This document shows, piece after piece, positions 17,692 through 25,533 of a stretch of DNA of 64,000 nt (position 1 is the first letter of the stretch; each line of letters opens with the position of its first letter). The notes below the pieces were generated by a model that saw only the letters and a program-made list of their open reading frames with translations, did not search any database and was not told where the DNA came from. The stretch is from Actinocorallia sp. API 0066 (lineage in GTDB: Bacteria; Actinomycetota; Actinomycetes; Streptosporangiales; Streptosporangiaceae), in assembly GCF_020991275.1 (NCBI RefSeq), contig NZ_JAJLQY010000001.1, positions 62,001 through 126,000 of the forward strand. Reading direction: 5' to 3'. The position numbers were made by a program, and so were the translations under genes.

Positions 17692-17779
17692 TCCCCCTTC
17701 GACGTTCCTCCGCCACCGCGATCACCGCCTCGCGCGTGCTCCACCACCCTCCCGTGCCCCGGCGCGTGGTGCCAGGAAT

Positions 17780-17800
17780 TTAGCTACCTTTAGCAGCTAA
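17780..17800. promoter_or_regulatory. Inverted repeat in the divergent promoter of the lanthipeptide operon and XRE regulator
   Basis: Arms TTAGCT (17780-17785) and AGCTAA (17795-17800) are separated by nine bases that themselves contain TTTAGC. This AT-rich site stands out in a GC-rich gap between the methyltransferase start (17691, minus) and the XRE gene (17899, plus), and is a good operator candidate for the adjacent regulator. Confidence 0.5.
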
Positions 17801-17898
17801 GGAAATGGCACTTCCCGCCTGGTCAGGCAGGAAATTGGATGAGTCGGACGCTGCTCGTCACGGCTAGCGAAGACGGAAGCCGGGGGCATGCGTACGTG

Positions 17899-18801
17899 AT
17901 GGCCAGTTCGTCCTCGTCGTCGGCCCAGGCCGCCCGTGAGCGCCTGGGAGCCCGCCTGCGCGAGCTGCGGACAGGGGCGGGGCTGTCAGGGGTGGAGTTC
18001 GCACGACGGGCTGGCTGGTCTGCCTCGGCCGTCGTGTCGCAGGTGGAGAAGGGCCGCCGCTCCATCACCGCCGATCACGTGCGGCTGTGGTGCTCGCTGA
18101 CCGGCGCGTCGCCCGAGTTGACGGCCGAGCTGCTCGCCGAGCAGGCGAACATGGCGGGAATCTGGCTCTCGCTCCGCGAACATGGGCGCGGCCTTGCCTT
18201 GAACGCCCGCCAGAAACTCACCATCGGCGACTCGATGTCCCGCGTCACGCTTGTCCGCACCTACCAGACCAAGGTCATTCCCGGGTTGCTGCAGACGCCC
18301 GGCTACATGGAGCAGGTTCTCCGGGGGGTCCGCAGAGACCGCCGCATCGAGCCCGACGACATCGCCGAGGCCCTCGCCGAACGGCTGGGACGGCAGCGGA
18401 ATCTACGCCGCCATGGAGCCCGGTTCGTCTTCCTCCTGGAGGAGACCGTCCTGCGGTTCCGCCAGTTCGGGCCGGACGTCCACCGTGAACAGCTCCTGCA
18501 CCTCCTGGAGGTCATGCGGCTCCCGACGGTGTTCGTGGCCGTCATCCCGATGGACACCGACCGGCGAGGCGTGCGGCCACGCGAGTCCTTCGACATCTCG
18601 ACCTTCCCCGACCACGAACACGTCCAGGTGGAGCTGCTGTCCGGGCTGCTCACCCTCACCCATCCCGAAGAACTCGCCATGTACCGGCAGGCGTGGGACG
18701 CCCTCATGTCCCGCGCCGTCCACGGCGACGGCGTCCGCGCCTTGATCGGACGGGCGTTGGAGGCGCTTGACGGCGAGGCCGAAGGCGGGCGATCGTCGTA
18801 G
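17899..18801 (+). CDS. XRE-family regulator with DUF5753 domain
   Basis: A 300-residue regulator with an N-terminal helix-turn-helix (about residues 12-70: L-G-A-R-L-R-E-L-R, F-A-R-R-A-G-W-S-A-S-A-V-V-S-Q-V-E-K-G-R-R) and a C-terminal DUF5753 ligand- or partner-binding domain (about 100-285: Y-Q-T-K-V-I-P-G-L-L-Q-T near 127). I choose ATG 17899 because the conserved M-A-S-S-S-S-S start lies there; ATG 17839 would add 20 unconserved residues. It diverges from the FxLD methyltransferase across an inverted repeat and is followed without a gap by a DUF6879 gene, so control of the lanthipeptide operon is a reasonable guess. Confidence 0.88.
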   Translation: MASSSSSSAQAARERLGARLRELRTGAGLSGVEFARRAGWSASAVVSQVEKGRRSITADHVRLWCSLTGASPELTAELLAEQANMAGIWLSLREHGRGLALNARQKLTIGDSMSRVTLVRTYQTKVIPGLLQTPGYMEQVLRGVRRDRRIEPDDIAEALAERLGRQRNLRRHGARFVFLLEETVLRFRQFGPDVHREQLLHLLEVMRLPTVFVAVIPMDTDRRGVRPRESFDISTFPDHEHVQVELLSGLLTLTHPEELAMYRQAWDALMSRAVHGDGVRALIGRALEALDGEAEGGRSS

Positions 18802-19583
18802 TGCAACTCTCAGCCCGGCTACAAGGAGGCCCGACACCCGTGGTCGAGTTCATCGGTGAAGACCCCGACTCCGACCAGCACGAATGCCCGGCCGTGTGGG
18901 CCGAGCCCGGAGGGATGTACATCCGGGGCAAGCGCGTCGATCCGGCCATCAGCGAGCGGTTGAGCCGGGACGTCGCCAAGGGCGAGGACGAAGAGGACGT
19001 CTGGGTTCCGGATCGCCTCTTCCCGATCGTCCGTGAAGCCCTTGACGGAACGTTCGAGCCCGGCCGCGAGGGCAAGGGCCAGCCTTCGTTCGACAGGCTC
19101 GTCGCGAACGCCAAACGGTCCATCATCCGGCTGGAGATGCGGGACGCCTACGACCCCTCCCAGGCCAGCAGCTTCGCCGAATGGAAGCAGACGGGCGGCC
19201 TGTCCAGCCACCAGTGGGGCGACTGGGCCGCCATCGTCGGCGACGCCGTCAACCGGGGTGTGACCTGGCGGCGCGTCCGCGTCATCTCCAAGCCCATGTC
19301 GGAGTACATGAGGTGGGAACACGCCGTCACCGACATGAACGTCTCCTTCGGAGAGGACATCCGCTGGCTATGGCGACACGACGCCGCAGACCTGCTCCTC
19401 CCCGCTGCCGACTGCTGGGTCTTCGACTCCCGCATCGTCCGCTGGAACTTCCAACGCGGCGACGACACCAACCCCCGCGTCTACACCTTCAGCTCCGACC
19501 CACGCATCACCCGAGACATCGCAGGCGCCTTCACCGCCGCCTGGGACCGAGCCACCCCACACACGGAGTTCAAACCCGAGTAA
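18801..19583 (+). CDS. DUF6879 family protein fused to a small N-terminal partner domain (second of three)
   Basis: A 260-residue protein in two parts. Residues about 1-85 hold E-C-P-A-V-W near 28, R-G-K-R-V-D near 42 and E-D-V-W-V-P near 65; this resembles the free-standing 90-residue product at 25148-25420. Residues about 95-260 are a DUF6879 domain with W-R-R-V-R-V-I-S-K-P-M-S-E-Y near 153, R-W-L-W-R near 188 and A-W-D-R-A-T-P-H at the end. The GTG start shares one base with the XRE stop (TAGTG), so the pair is coupled. A terminator follows. The function is unknown; the pairing with XRE suggests a regulatory accessory. Confidence 0.78.
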   Translation: MQLSARLQGGPTPVVEFIGEDPDSDQHECPAVWAEPGGMYIRGKRVDPAISERLSRDVAKGEDEEDVWVPDRLFPIVREALDGTFEPGREGKGQPSFDRLVANAKRSIIRLEMRDAYDPSQASSFAEWKQTGGLSSHQWGDWAAIVGDAVNRGVTWRRVRVISKPMSEYMRWEHAVTDMNVSFGEDIRWLWRHDAADLLLPAADCWVFDSRIVRWNFQRGDDTNPRVYTFSSDPRITRDIAGAFTAAWDRATPHTEFKPE

Positions 19584-19620
19584 TGCCCCGCCGACCTGTA
19601 ATCCGATGAAGGGAACAAGC

Positions 19621-19660
19621 GAAAGAGCCTGCCTCTTGAGAGGAGAAGGTAGGCTCTTTC
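19621..19660. terminator. Bidirectional terminator hairpin
   Basis: A 14-bp stem, arms 19621-19634 and 19647-19660 (both reading GAAAGAGCCT at their outer ends), with one G-U wobble and a 12-base loop. It sits between the convergent stops of the DUF6879 gene (19583) and the DUF397 gene (19677). GCGTTTTGG follows on the plus strand. Confidence 0.85.
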
Positions 19661-19676
19661 GCGTTTTGGGAAAGAG

Positions 19677-19862
19677 CTAGCTGCTTTGGTGCTTGAGAGC
19701 GTTGGTGAGGGTGGTGAAGGTGGACTTGGTGAAGCGGAGGGTGGGGCCGTTTGGGTGCTTGGAGTCGCGGGTGGCGATTTTTCCGGGGAGGGGGGCTAGT
19801 TCTACGCAGTCGCCGCCGTTTCCGCTTGTGTAGGAGGACTTGCGCCAGTTTAGTTCTTCCAT
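19677..19862 (-). CDS. DUF397 domain-containing protein
   Basis: A 61-residue protein of the DUF397 family, small partners of XRE/DUF5753 regulators in actinomycetes, where such pairs act in developmental and antibiotic control. The family pattern is clear: W-R-K-S-S-Y-T at residues 6-12, G-G-D-C-V-E-L at 16-22, I-A-T-R-D-S-K at 29-35 and a final F-T-x-x-x-F-T-T-L segment. The ATG at 19862 overlaps the end of the upstream XRE gene by 13 bases, so they form a two-gene operon. Like others in the family it is probably cytoplasmic and binds the DUF5753 domain; that is known for relatives, not shown here. Confidence 0.9.
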   Translation of the reverse strand: MEELNWRKSSYTSGNGGDCVELAPLPGKIATRDSKHPNGPTLRFTKSTFTTLTNALKHQSS

Positions 19863-20686
19863 TTTTGTACTGCCTTTTCGATCAGGGTCAGGGATTCGTT
19901 TCTGCTCAGGGCGGCGGCTCTGAATGTCTCGAAAATGTGGCGTAGGTGTGAGATGGCCTCTGGGCCTTCCACGACTTCGCCGTTGAGCTGGTTGTCCATG
20001 TAGGCGACCTCTCCGCCGCCGTTGAGGTTCGCGATGGCGAAAGGTCCGGAGAATCCGCTGCAAACGCTATCAGACAGGGGGAGGAGCGCGACGATCACGT
20101 TACGTCGTTGGGCCATCTCGTGGAGGTGTTCCATCTGGCGGTGCATGGTCTCGTCGTCGCCGACGCGCCGTTCGAGGACGGCGGTGTCCATGAGGGCCAC
20201 GAAGGTGATCGGGCTGTCTCTCGTCAACAGCTCCTGTCGTTCGAGCCGGGTTGCCACGTGCCTGTCGACTTCGGTGCCGAGATATCCGTGGGCCTCGAAA
20301 GTGCGTCTCATGTACTCCTCGGTCTGGAGCAGGCCGGGAATGAGAAGCGGCTGGAACGACCAGACGAAAAGGCTCGCGCGTTCGGCTTGGAGCCATTTGC
20401 CGAACCATTCCTGGGGCATGGCGTCGTTGATCATGTCGTCGCGGATGCGTGCTAGGTAGCCGGGATCGGGGTTGTCCTTGGTGGCTTTGCTGAAGCCGAA
20501 GTAGACCTCGATCTTGGCCAGATCTTCCGGGACGGGTATGCGTTCGCCGCGCTCCCACATGTAGACGAGGCTGAGCGAGACGTTCATCGCGGTGGCGAAC
20601 TGTTCGGGCTTCAGCCCGCGCCGCTCACGGGCGATCTTGATTTCTCGGCCGAGAAACCTGCGGGGGGTCAGGTGAACGCTCGCCAT
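19850..20686 (-). CDS. XRE-family regulator with DUF5753 domain
   Basis: A 278-residue regulator. Helix-turn-helix at about residues 10-65 (R-R-F-L-G-R-E-I-K-I-A-R-E-R-R-G, then S-L-V-Y-M-W-E-R-G-E-R) and DUF5753 at about 85-265 (F-Q-P-L-L-I-P-G-L-L-Q-T-E near 122). I use ATG 20686, since the 38 residues upstream in frame are not conserved in type. It forms a pair with the overlapping DUF397 gene and diverges from the ATPase gene at 20871. This XRE/DUF397/HATPase trio is a common actinomycete module. Codon use is less GC-biased than in the neighbouring core genes. Confidence 0.9.
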   Translation of the reverse strand: MASVHLTPRRFLGREIKIARERRGLKPEQFATAMNVSLSLVYMWERGERIPVPEDLAKIEVYFGFSKATKDNPDPGYLARIRDDMINDAMPQEWFGKWLQAERASLFVWSFQPLLIPGLLQTEEYMRRTFEAHGYLGTEVDRHVATRLERQELLTRDSPITFVALMDTAVLERRVGDDETMHRQMEHLHEMAQRRNVIVALLPLSDSVCSGFSGPFAIANLNGGGEVAYMDNQLNGEVVEGPEAISHLRHIFETFRAAALSRNESLTLIEKAVQKWKN

Positions 20687-20870
20687 CGTTTGCACAGCTC
20701 CTGCACGCGTCGGGGGAAAGGCCAAGTGCATCCGGTGTGTTTCTGTCCGTACTGCCCAGCATACGCCGGTGAGTGCAGGGTGTGGATACAGAAAGCACAT
20801 GCTGGATCGATCCTGGTTCCGTTGGATCGGAAAGCGACCCGAGCCTTACCGGGGAAGGAAGGTCCTGGCT

Positions 20871-21410
20871 GTGGGGAAGCGTAGCGAAGATCGGACACGG
20901 CACATGAACGCGCGACCCGGACCGTTCGCCGGGCAGGTCCGCCCACGGTTCCGGCACCTTGAGCGGTGCTACCCGGCTTTTCCCGCAATAGTGGGACTTT
21001 CCCGGAGTCTCGTCAGCACCCACGCGCACTCTTGGGGCCTACCAGCGGACATAACGGACTCTCTCGGCCGGTGTGTCTCGGAGCTGGCGACCAACGCGCT
21101 CGCCGTCTCGGGCCCACTCGATCTGATCAGGGTCCGTTTGCAGGCGTTCCCCAGTTGTGTCCTTCTCTCGGTCTACGACGTGAGCCCAAAAAAGCCCGAG
21201 GCGTCCGCCCCCGACCTGACGCTGGCAGAACTCGACGCCCTCCCCGACGTCGAAGATCCGCTTGGGTTCCCCGAATTCGGCGGATGGGGCCTCCCCCTGG
21301 TTCAGGCGCTCGCCGACGTGACGGGCGCCCATTGGCTCGACCCCGTCCCCGAATCCGGCAAATGGGTGTGGGCGCGCTTCGACTTCCCTCCTCAGGTGAC
21401 AGGGGCGTAG
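20871..21410 (+). CDS. ATP-binding protein, anti-sigma (RsbW)-like HATPase
   Basis: A 179-residue GHKL-fold ATPase. The N-box is S-E-L-A-T-N-A-L-A near residue 72 and the G-box region is G-G-W-G-L-P-L-V-Q near 138. Such stand-alone domains act as anti-sigma factor kinases or partner the XRE/DUF397 modules. I prefer GTG 20871 because GGGAAGGAAGG lies just upstream; ATG 20904 is possible but has no ribosome binding site. In the N-box the usual His/Arg after the Asn-Ala is replaced by Leu-Ala. It is read divergently from the XRE gene. Confidence 0.78.
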   Translation: MGKRSEDRTRHMNARPGPFAGQVRPRFRHLERCYPAFPAIVGLSRSLVSTHAHSWGLPADITDSLGRCVSELATNALAVSGPLDLIRVRLQAFPSCVLLSVYDVSPKKPEASAPDLTLAELDALPDVEDPLGFPEFGGWGLPLVQALADVTGAHWLDPVPESGKWVWARFDFPPQVTGA

Positions 21411-21485
21411 AGGCAAGAGCCTCGGTTATCCCGCACGCGCGGATCGTTGCGGGAGTTCCTCATGATTCGTGAAAGGTGAATGCGT

Positions 21486-22181
21486 ATGTCTGGGCGTGGT
21501 TGTTTTGCGGTGAATCTGGCGCGGTGGGGTGTCGTGCCGTACATCACGGCGTGGACGTCGGAGGTGATGTCGGAGGTTGCGGTGGTGGTGCGAGGCGGGC
21601 GGATCGCTTACGTCGACGAGAGGGCGGGGGATCGTGATGGTGCGGGGGTGTTGTGGACGCGGGTGGGGTTCAGTCCGGGCGTGGGGGTTCCGGAGTTCAA
21701 GTCCGTGCACTCCCTGCGGCAGCGTGAGGCGATGCGCCGTCGACTGTGCCAGGTATGCGGAACGCCCTGCGGGCGGAGCGCGCTGTGGATGCTCTCGCAG
21801 GAGGAGTACGAGAGCGCGGAAGGGCCGTGGCCCGCCCCCGTCATGACCGCGCACCCGCCGGTATGTCCGGGATGCGTGGAGCGCTCGGGGCGACTCTGCC
21901 CGCACCTGCGCAAGGGATACGTGGTGCTCCGCCCCCGGCGCGTCGCTCCGGCCGCGATCTCCGGCGTGCTCTACCAGCCGACCAGCACCGGCCTGAAAGC
22001 CGGTGCCCCCACCACCATCGCCCACGACGACCCCCGCACCCGCTGGCTACGCGCAGCCCAACTCCACGTCACGCTGGAGGACTACGAAGTCATCAACCTA
22101 GGCAACATGCTCACCACCGGTTCCCAGGCGCGGCCTCGCTCGGGCCCCGGCGTCTCGGTCAGCGTGTCAGGGCTGCCCTGA
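21486..22181 (+). CDS. Hypothetical protein with paired Cys clusters
   Basis: A 231-residue protein I do not recognise by function; similar ones occur near XRE/HATPase modules. It contains two Cys groups, C-Q-V-C-G-T-P-C-G near residue 91 and C-P-G-C-x(7)-C-P-H near 128, which could bind one or two zinc ions. The N-terminal half is rich in aromatic and aliphatic residues without a membrane helix. I take ATG 21486, six bases after AAGGTGA; ATG 21480 abuts the ribosome binding site. Its last 23 bases overlap the end of the convergent NB-ARC gene. Confidence 0.6.
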   Translation: MSGRGCFAVNLARWGVVPYITAWTSEVMSEVAVVVRGGRIAYVDERAGDRDGAGVLWTRVGFSPGVGVPEFKSVHSLRQREAMRRRLCQVCGTPCGRSALWMLSQEEYESAEGPWPAPVMTAHPPVCPGCVERSGRLCPHLRKGYVVLRPRRVAPAAISGVLYQPTSTGLKAGAPTTIAHDDPRTRWLRAAQLHVTLEDYEVINLGNMLTTGSQARPRSGPGVSVSVSGLP

Positions 22182-24531
22182 GGTGTGTTTCCAGGGCGGT
22201 GGCGCGTGGGTCGGAGAGGGGCGCCAGGGACGTCAGGGCTTCGGTCAGGTGGGGGCGGGCGTCGTCTGTCCGGCCCAGGTCGGTGAGGGCCGTCGCCAGG
22301 TGGGTCAGGGCGAGGGCCAGGTTCCAGGGGTCGTTCAGCGCGCGATGGGTCCTCGCCGCCTGCAGGTGGAAGCCGACGGCCTCCTCGGGCTGGCCGAGAT
22401 CCCGGTAGGTCTCGCCGGTGCAGTCCAGCGCCATGGCCTCCCGGCTGCGGTCGCCCACCTTGCGCTGGATGACGGCGGCCCGTCGCAACGGGTCGAGGGC
22501 GTCGGCCGGACGACCGAGGGCACACAGGACCCTTGCGTGTTCGACCAGCCAGTGCGCCAGCCACACCTGGTTCCGAGCGGCGTGCGCGATCGCGAGCGCG
22601 GACTCGATGCTCCGCAGCGCCTCCGCGGTCATGCCGAGTTCGCGCAGGGCCATGCTGAGGAAGAACCGCGAGTTGCCCTCCTGCGCGGTATCACCGATCT
22701 CCTCCTGAACGGCGATCGCCTGCCGGAGATGTTCGGCCGCGTCATCGAGCCGGGCCAGTTCGTACAGGGTCTCGCCCAGATTTCCGAGAATCAGGGCCTG
22801 CCATCGCCGGTCGTCGAGGCTTCGGAAAAGGTCAAGGGCTTTCTGGAAGTGGTCGGCGGCGGCGTCGAGACGTCGGTGCCGGAGACCGAGCAGGCCGAGC
22901 GCGTTGGTCGAGACGCCTTCACCAAAACGGTTCCCGATCTCCCGCCGGATGTTCAAGGCGGCGACGTGGAACTCCTCCGCCTTGGTCAGCCCGCGCGCCT
23001 GGAAATGGGCTTTGCCGAGGCTCTCCAACACTTCGGCTTCACCGTAACGGTCGCCGATCGCCCGGGCGGCGGCCAGCCCGGCGGATCCGGTGACAAGCCA
23101 GTCGTCAAAGGCGTTCTGGTGCATGTAGGCGCCTCGCAGAACGGCGGCGAGCTGCCAGCAGATCTCCGCCATGCCGCTCTGCCCGGCGAGGACGGTCGCG
23201 GCGACGAGGTTCTCCCGTTCCGTCGCGAACCACAGATCGGCCTCGGCCCCTCCCGGAAAGGACGGCGGCGCGGCGTCCACGGGTTCGGAGAGCACAACGG
23301 TGCGGCTGAACGGGGCGAGCGCGCCGAGCGCGGCGTCAGCCGTGTGCAGGTACCAGGAGAGCAGGCGGCGCAGAGCCGTCGCGCGGTCGGCTGCCGTCTC
23401 CTCGTGCCGGACCTGGTCGATGGCGTAGGCGCGGAGCAGATCGTGGAGTTGGAAGCGGTCGGGGCCTGACTGTTCGAGGAGATGGGCGCCGACCAGGACG
23501 TCCAGGAGATGCCGGACCCGCTGGCCCGCGCCCGCGCCCAACAGGGCTTCGGCCGCCGCGGCGCCGAAGACGGGCGTGGGGTGCAGGCCGAGGAGCCGGA
23601 AGAGCCGCGCGGCGGCCTCGGGAAGCGCCCGGTAGGACCAGGCGAAGACCGTGCGCACGGCCTCGGCCTCCGTGTCGTCGCCGGTGGAAAGCGCGTCCCA
23701 GAGGCCCGACTCGTCACGGAGGTCCTGGATGAGTTCGCTGAGCGGCATGAACGGCCGGCCGACCGCGCGCTCGGCCGCGATGCGCAGCGCGAGCGGGAGC
23801 CGCGCGCACAGGAGCGCCAGTTCCCGGAACTGCTCGGGCGTGTCGTCCGCCCGGTACTGCACGGTGACGCTCGCCAGCAGTTCGATCGCGTCGGACTCCG
23901 GCAGGATGCCGAGGGTCAGTCGACGCCCGCCGTCCCTGGCGACGAGCCCGGACAGCCGGTCGCGGCTGGTGACGATGACGAGGGGACCCGCTGTCCCCGG
24001 CAGTAGCGGACGCACCTGCCCTGCGGACGCCGCGTTGTCGAGTAGGAGCAGCATCCGCCGGTCGGCGAGCCGCGAGCGGAGCAGGGCCGCCCGTTCGTCG
24101 GCGTCGGCGGGTATCTCGGCGGGGCGGACGCCGAGCGCCCGCAGGAACCGGTCGAGCGCCTGCTCCGGCGGGGTGGGCGCCGCCGGGTCATAACCCTTGA
24201 GGTTGAGGTAGAGCTGGCCGTCCGGGAACCGATGCCGGACCCGGTGCGCCCACCGCAGCGCCAGCGCCGTCTTGCCGACCCCGGCGGTCCCGGTGATGAC
24301 GACGAGTGACTCGCCGGTCAGCAGTCCGTCCAGATCCGCCAGTTCGGCGCGGCGGTTGACAAAATGTCTGATGTCCGCGGGGAGTTGGCGCGGGGGCTCG
24401 CCGGCGGGATGTCCGGAAGCGTGGAAATGCACCCCGCCGTGGACGTCCCTGGCCTGGACGAGCTCGGCGGGGCCGAGTTGGTCGGAGCGGTTGACGTGCT
24501 GTGGCCGCTCGTCGTGGTCGCCTCGATCCAT
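22159..24531 (-). CDS. STAND NTPase: NB-ARC domain with TPR repeats
   Basis: A 790-residue signal-transduction ATPase. Residues about 25-36 carry the V-H-G-G-V-H-F-H motif often seen ahead of actinomycete STAND ATPases. The NB-ARC part has the P-loop G-T-A-G-V-G-K-T at 81-88, a Walker B-like L-L-L-L-D-N-A near 150 and V-I-V-T-S-R (sensor) near 175. Winged-helix and arm regions follow, then at least seven TPR-like helical pairs from about 480 to the end. It resembles AfsR-type proteins without the N-terminal SARP DNA-binding domain. It is the last gene of an operon with a DUF6879 gene 12 bp upstream, and overlaps the convergent gene at its 3' end. Confidence 0.88.
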   Translation of the reverse strand: MDRGDHDERPQHVNRSDQLGPAELVQARDVHGGVHFHASGHPAGEPPRQLPADIRHFVNRRAELADLDGLLTGESLVVITGTAGVGKTALALRWAHRVRHRFPDGQLYLNLKGYDPAAPTPPEQALDRFLRALGVRPAEIPADADERAALLRSRLADRRMLLLLDNAASAGQVRPLLPGTAGPLVIVTSRDRLSGLVARDGGRRLTLGILPESDAIELLASVTVQYRADDTPEQFRELALLCARLPLALRIAAERAVGRPFMPLSELIQDLRDESGLWDALSTGDDTEAEAVRTVFAWSYRALPEAAARLFRLLGLHPTPVFGAAAAEALLGAGAGQRVRHLLDVLVGAHLLEQSGPDRFQLHDLLRAYAIDQVRHEETAADRATALRRLLSWYLHTADAALGALAPFSRTVVLSEPVDAAPPSFPGGAEADLWFATERENLVAATVLAGQSGMAEICWQLAAVLRGAYMHQNAFDDWLVTGSAGLAAARAIGDRYGEAEVLESLGKAHFQARGLTKAEEFHVAALNIRREIGNRFGEGVSTNALGLLGLRHRRLDAAADHFQKALDLFRSLDDRRWQALILGNLGETLYELARLDDAAEHLRQAIAVQEEIGDTAQEGNSRFFLSMALRELGMTAEALRSIESALAIAHAARNQVWLAHWLVEHARVLCALGRPADALDPLRRAAVIQRKVGDRSREAMALDCTGETYRDLGQPEEAVGFHLQAARTHRALNDPWNLALALTHLATALTDLGRTDDARPHLTEALTSLAPLSDPRATALETHLRAALTR

Positions 24532-24543
24532 GCTCGAAGAGCC

Positions 24544-25155
24544 TCAGGGGGTCGCGGGGGGATCCAGATGGGCGATCTCTCTGGCCATGAACGTGTCGAG
24601 TGGTTCGCCCGCCCTGTACAGGTCTTCGATGAAGCGCTGGCACGTTGAGATCAGCGCGGAGTCGGTGAACCTGTTCGCCGCCTCCAGGACGCCGTCGTCG
24701 TTGTAGACGGCCTCGTACATCACGTCCGTGCCGAGCGTGTAGATCTCCGGCAGGGGGCCGGACTTCTCGAACTCCGCGACGTCGGAGGCGTGGACGACGC
24801 TGGTCAGCCCGCCTTTCGCGTGCCGCATCGCGAGCAGGTGCAGTTCCCATCGGAGGTACGGGCTGAACGGTTTCTCGACAATTCGCACCCGGTGGCTGAC
24901 GAATCCGTGGTCCGCGACCCGCCGGTAGTAGTCGGCGTAGTCGGCCTCACGTTCCCGGATACTGCGCAGAGACGCGTCCCAGTCCCCGGCCGCGAACGCC
25001 TCCCAGCTCGGCTCACCCGGCTCCTTGAAAACCTGCTGCCGTTCCAGCTTCCAGAACCCCGGCTCGCGCGTCTCCCAGAACCGTTTCTCAAAATCGGCCC
25101 AGTATTCGGCAAGCCCGAGGCGTTCCGGAACGGCTTTCCCGAACCCCTCAAGCAT
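24544..25155 (-). CDS. DUF6879 family protein (third of three)
   Basis: A 203-residue protein. I set the start at ATG 25155, which overlaps the stop of the small gene upstream by eight bases; an in-frame GTG further up would run through that gene in another frame. Family marks are V-S-H-R-V-R-I-V-E-K-P-F-S-P-Y-L-R-W-E near residue 100 and a C-terminal domain with L-I-S-T-C-Q-R-F. Between them lies D-V-A-E-F near 135. It is the middle gene of the operon small protein - DUF6879 - STAND ATPase, placing this family in a likely sensing complex. Confidence 0.78.
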   Translation of the reverse strand: MLEGFGKAVPERLGLAEYWADFEKRFWETREPGFWKLERQQVFKEPGEPSWEAFAAGDWDASLRSIREREADYADYYRRVADHGFVSHRVRIVEKPFSPYLRWELHLLAMRHAKGGLTSVVHASDVAEFEKSGPLPEIYTLGTDVMYEAVYNDDGVLEAANRFTDSALISTCQRFIEDLYRAGEPLDTFMAREIAHLDPPATP

Positions 25156-25420
25156 CCGGAATGTCCCGCTTTGCGGCCAGGATCGCGGCTCGCGGAACAA
25201 CGACCAGGCTTTCCCCGGGATCAATGGAGACGCCCTCGGGTAGCCGGTCGCGATAGGCGGCCGTGAGTTCCTGTCCGATAATGGCGACATCACCGTTCTC
25301 AAGTTCCCAGACGTCCGGGCAGCTTCCCTCGCCGGACGTGTCGCCCCGCTCGTGCGGTGACTTCCCCCAGCGTCGCAGGAGTCCCGCGGTCGCGTCCGCT
25401 TCCCACTTCTTTCCTGCCAT
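25148..25420 (-). CDS. Small DUF6879-partner protein
   Basis: A 90-residue protein, first in the operon with DUF6879 and the STAND ATPase. It starts M-A-G-K-K-W-E-A-D, has C-P-D-V-W-E-L near residue 34, D-V-A-I-I-G near 44 and S-L-V-V-V-P-R near 71. The same C-P-x-V-W ... V-x-V-P spacing appears in the N-terminal domain of the protein at 18801-19583, where it is fused to DUF6879. I infer that the two proteins interact. Its function is unknown to me. No membrane segment or signal peptide is seen. Confidence 0.7.
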   Translation of the reverse strand: MAGKKWEADATAGLLRRWGKSPHERGDTSGEGSCPDVWELENGDVAIIGQELTAAYRDRLPEGVSIDPGESLVVVPRAAILAAKRDIPDA

Positions 25421-25533
25421 CTCACGCCTTCCCCAAGGCCGATGGGAATTTCAGGCTAGCAGGCGAAGTCCGTTTCTCGCAATGGTGCAATAAGGCGCAT
25501 AAGGCCAGAAACGACAATATGGGGTGGTGGAAA

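Noticed and set aside
20687-20870. Complementary segments in the XRE/HATPase divergent promoter (TTTCTGT with ACAGAAA, CCAGCAT with ATGCTGG)
   Set aside because: The pairs cross each other and have large loops, so they do not form a convincing hairpin or operator.
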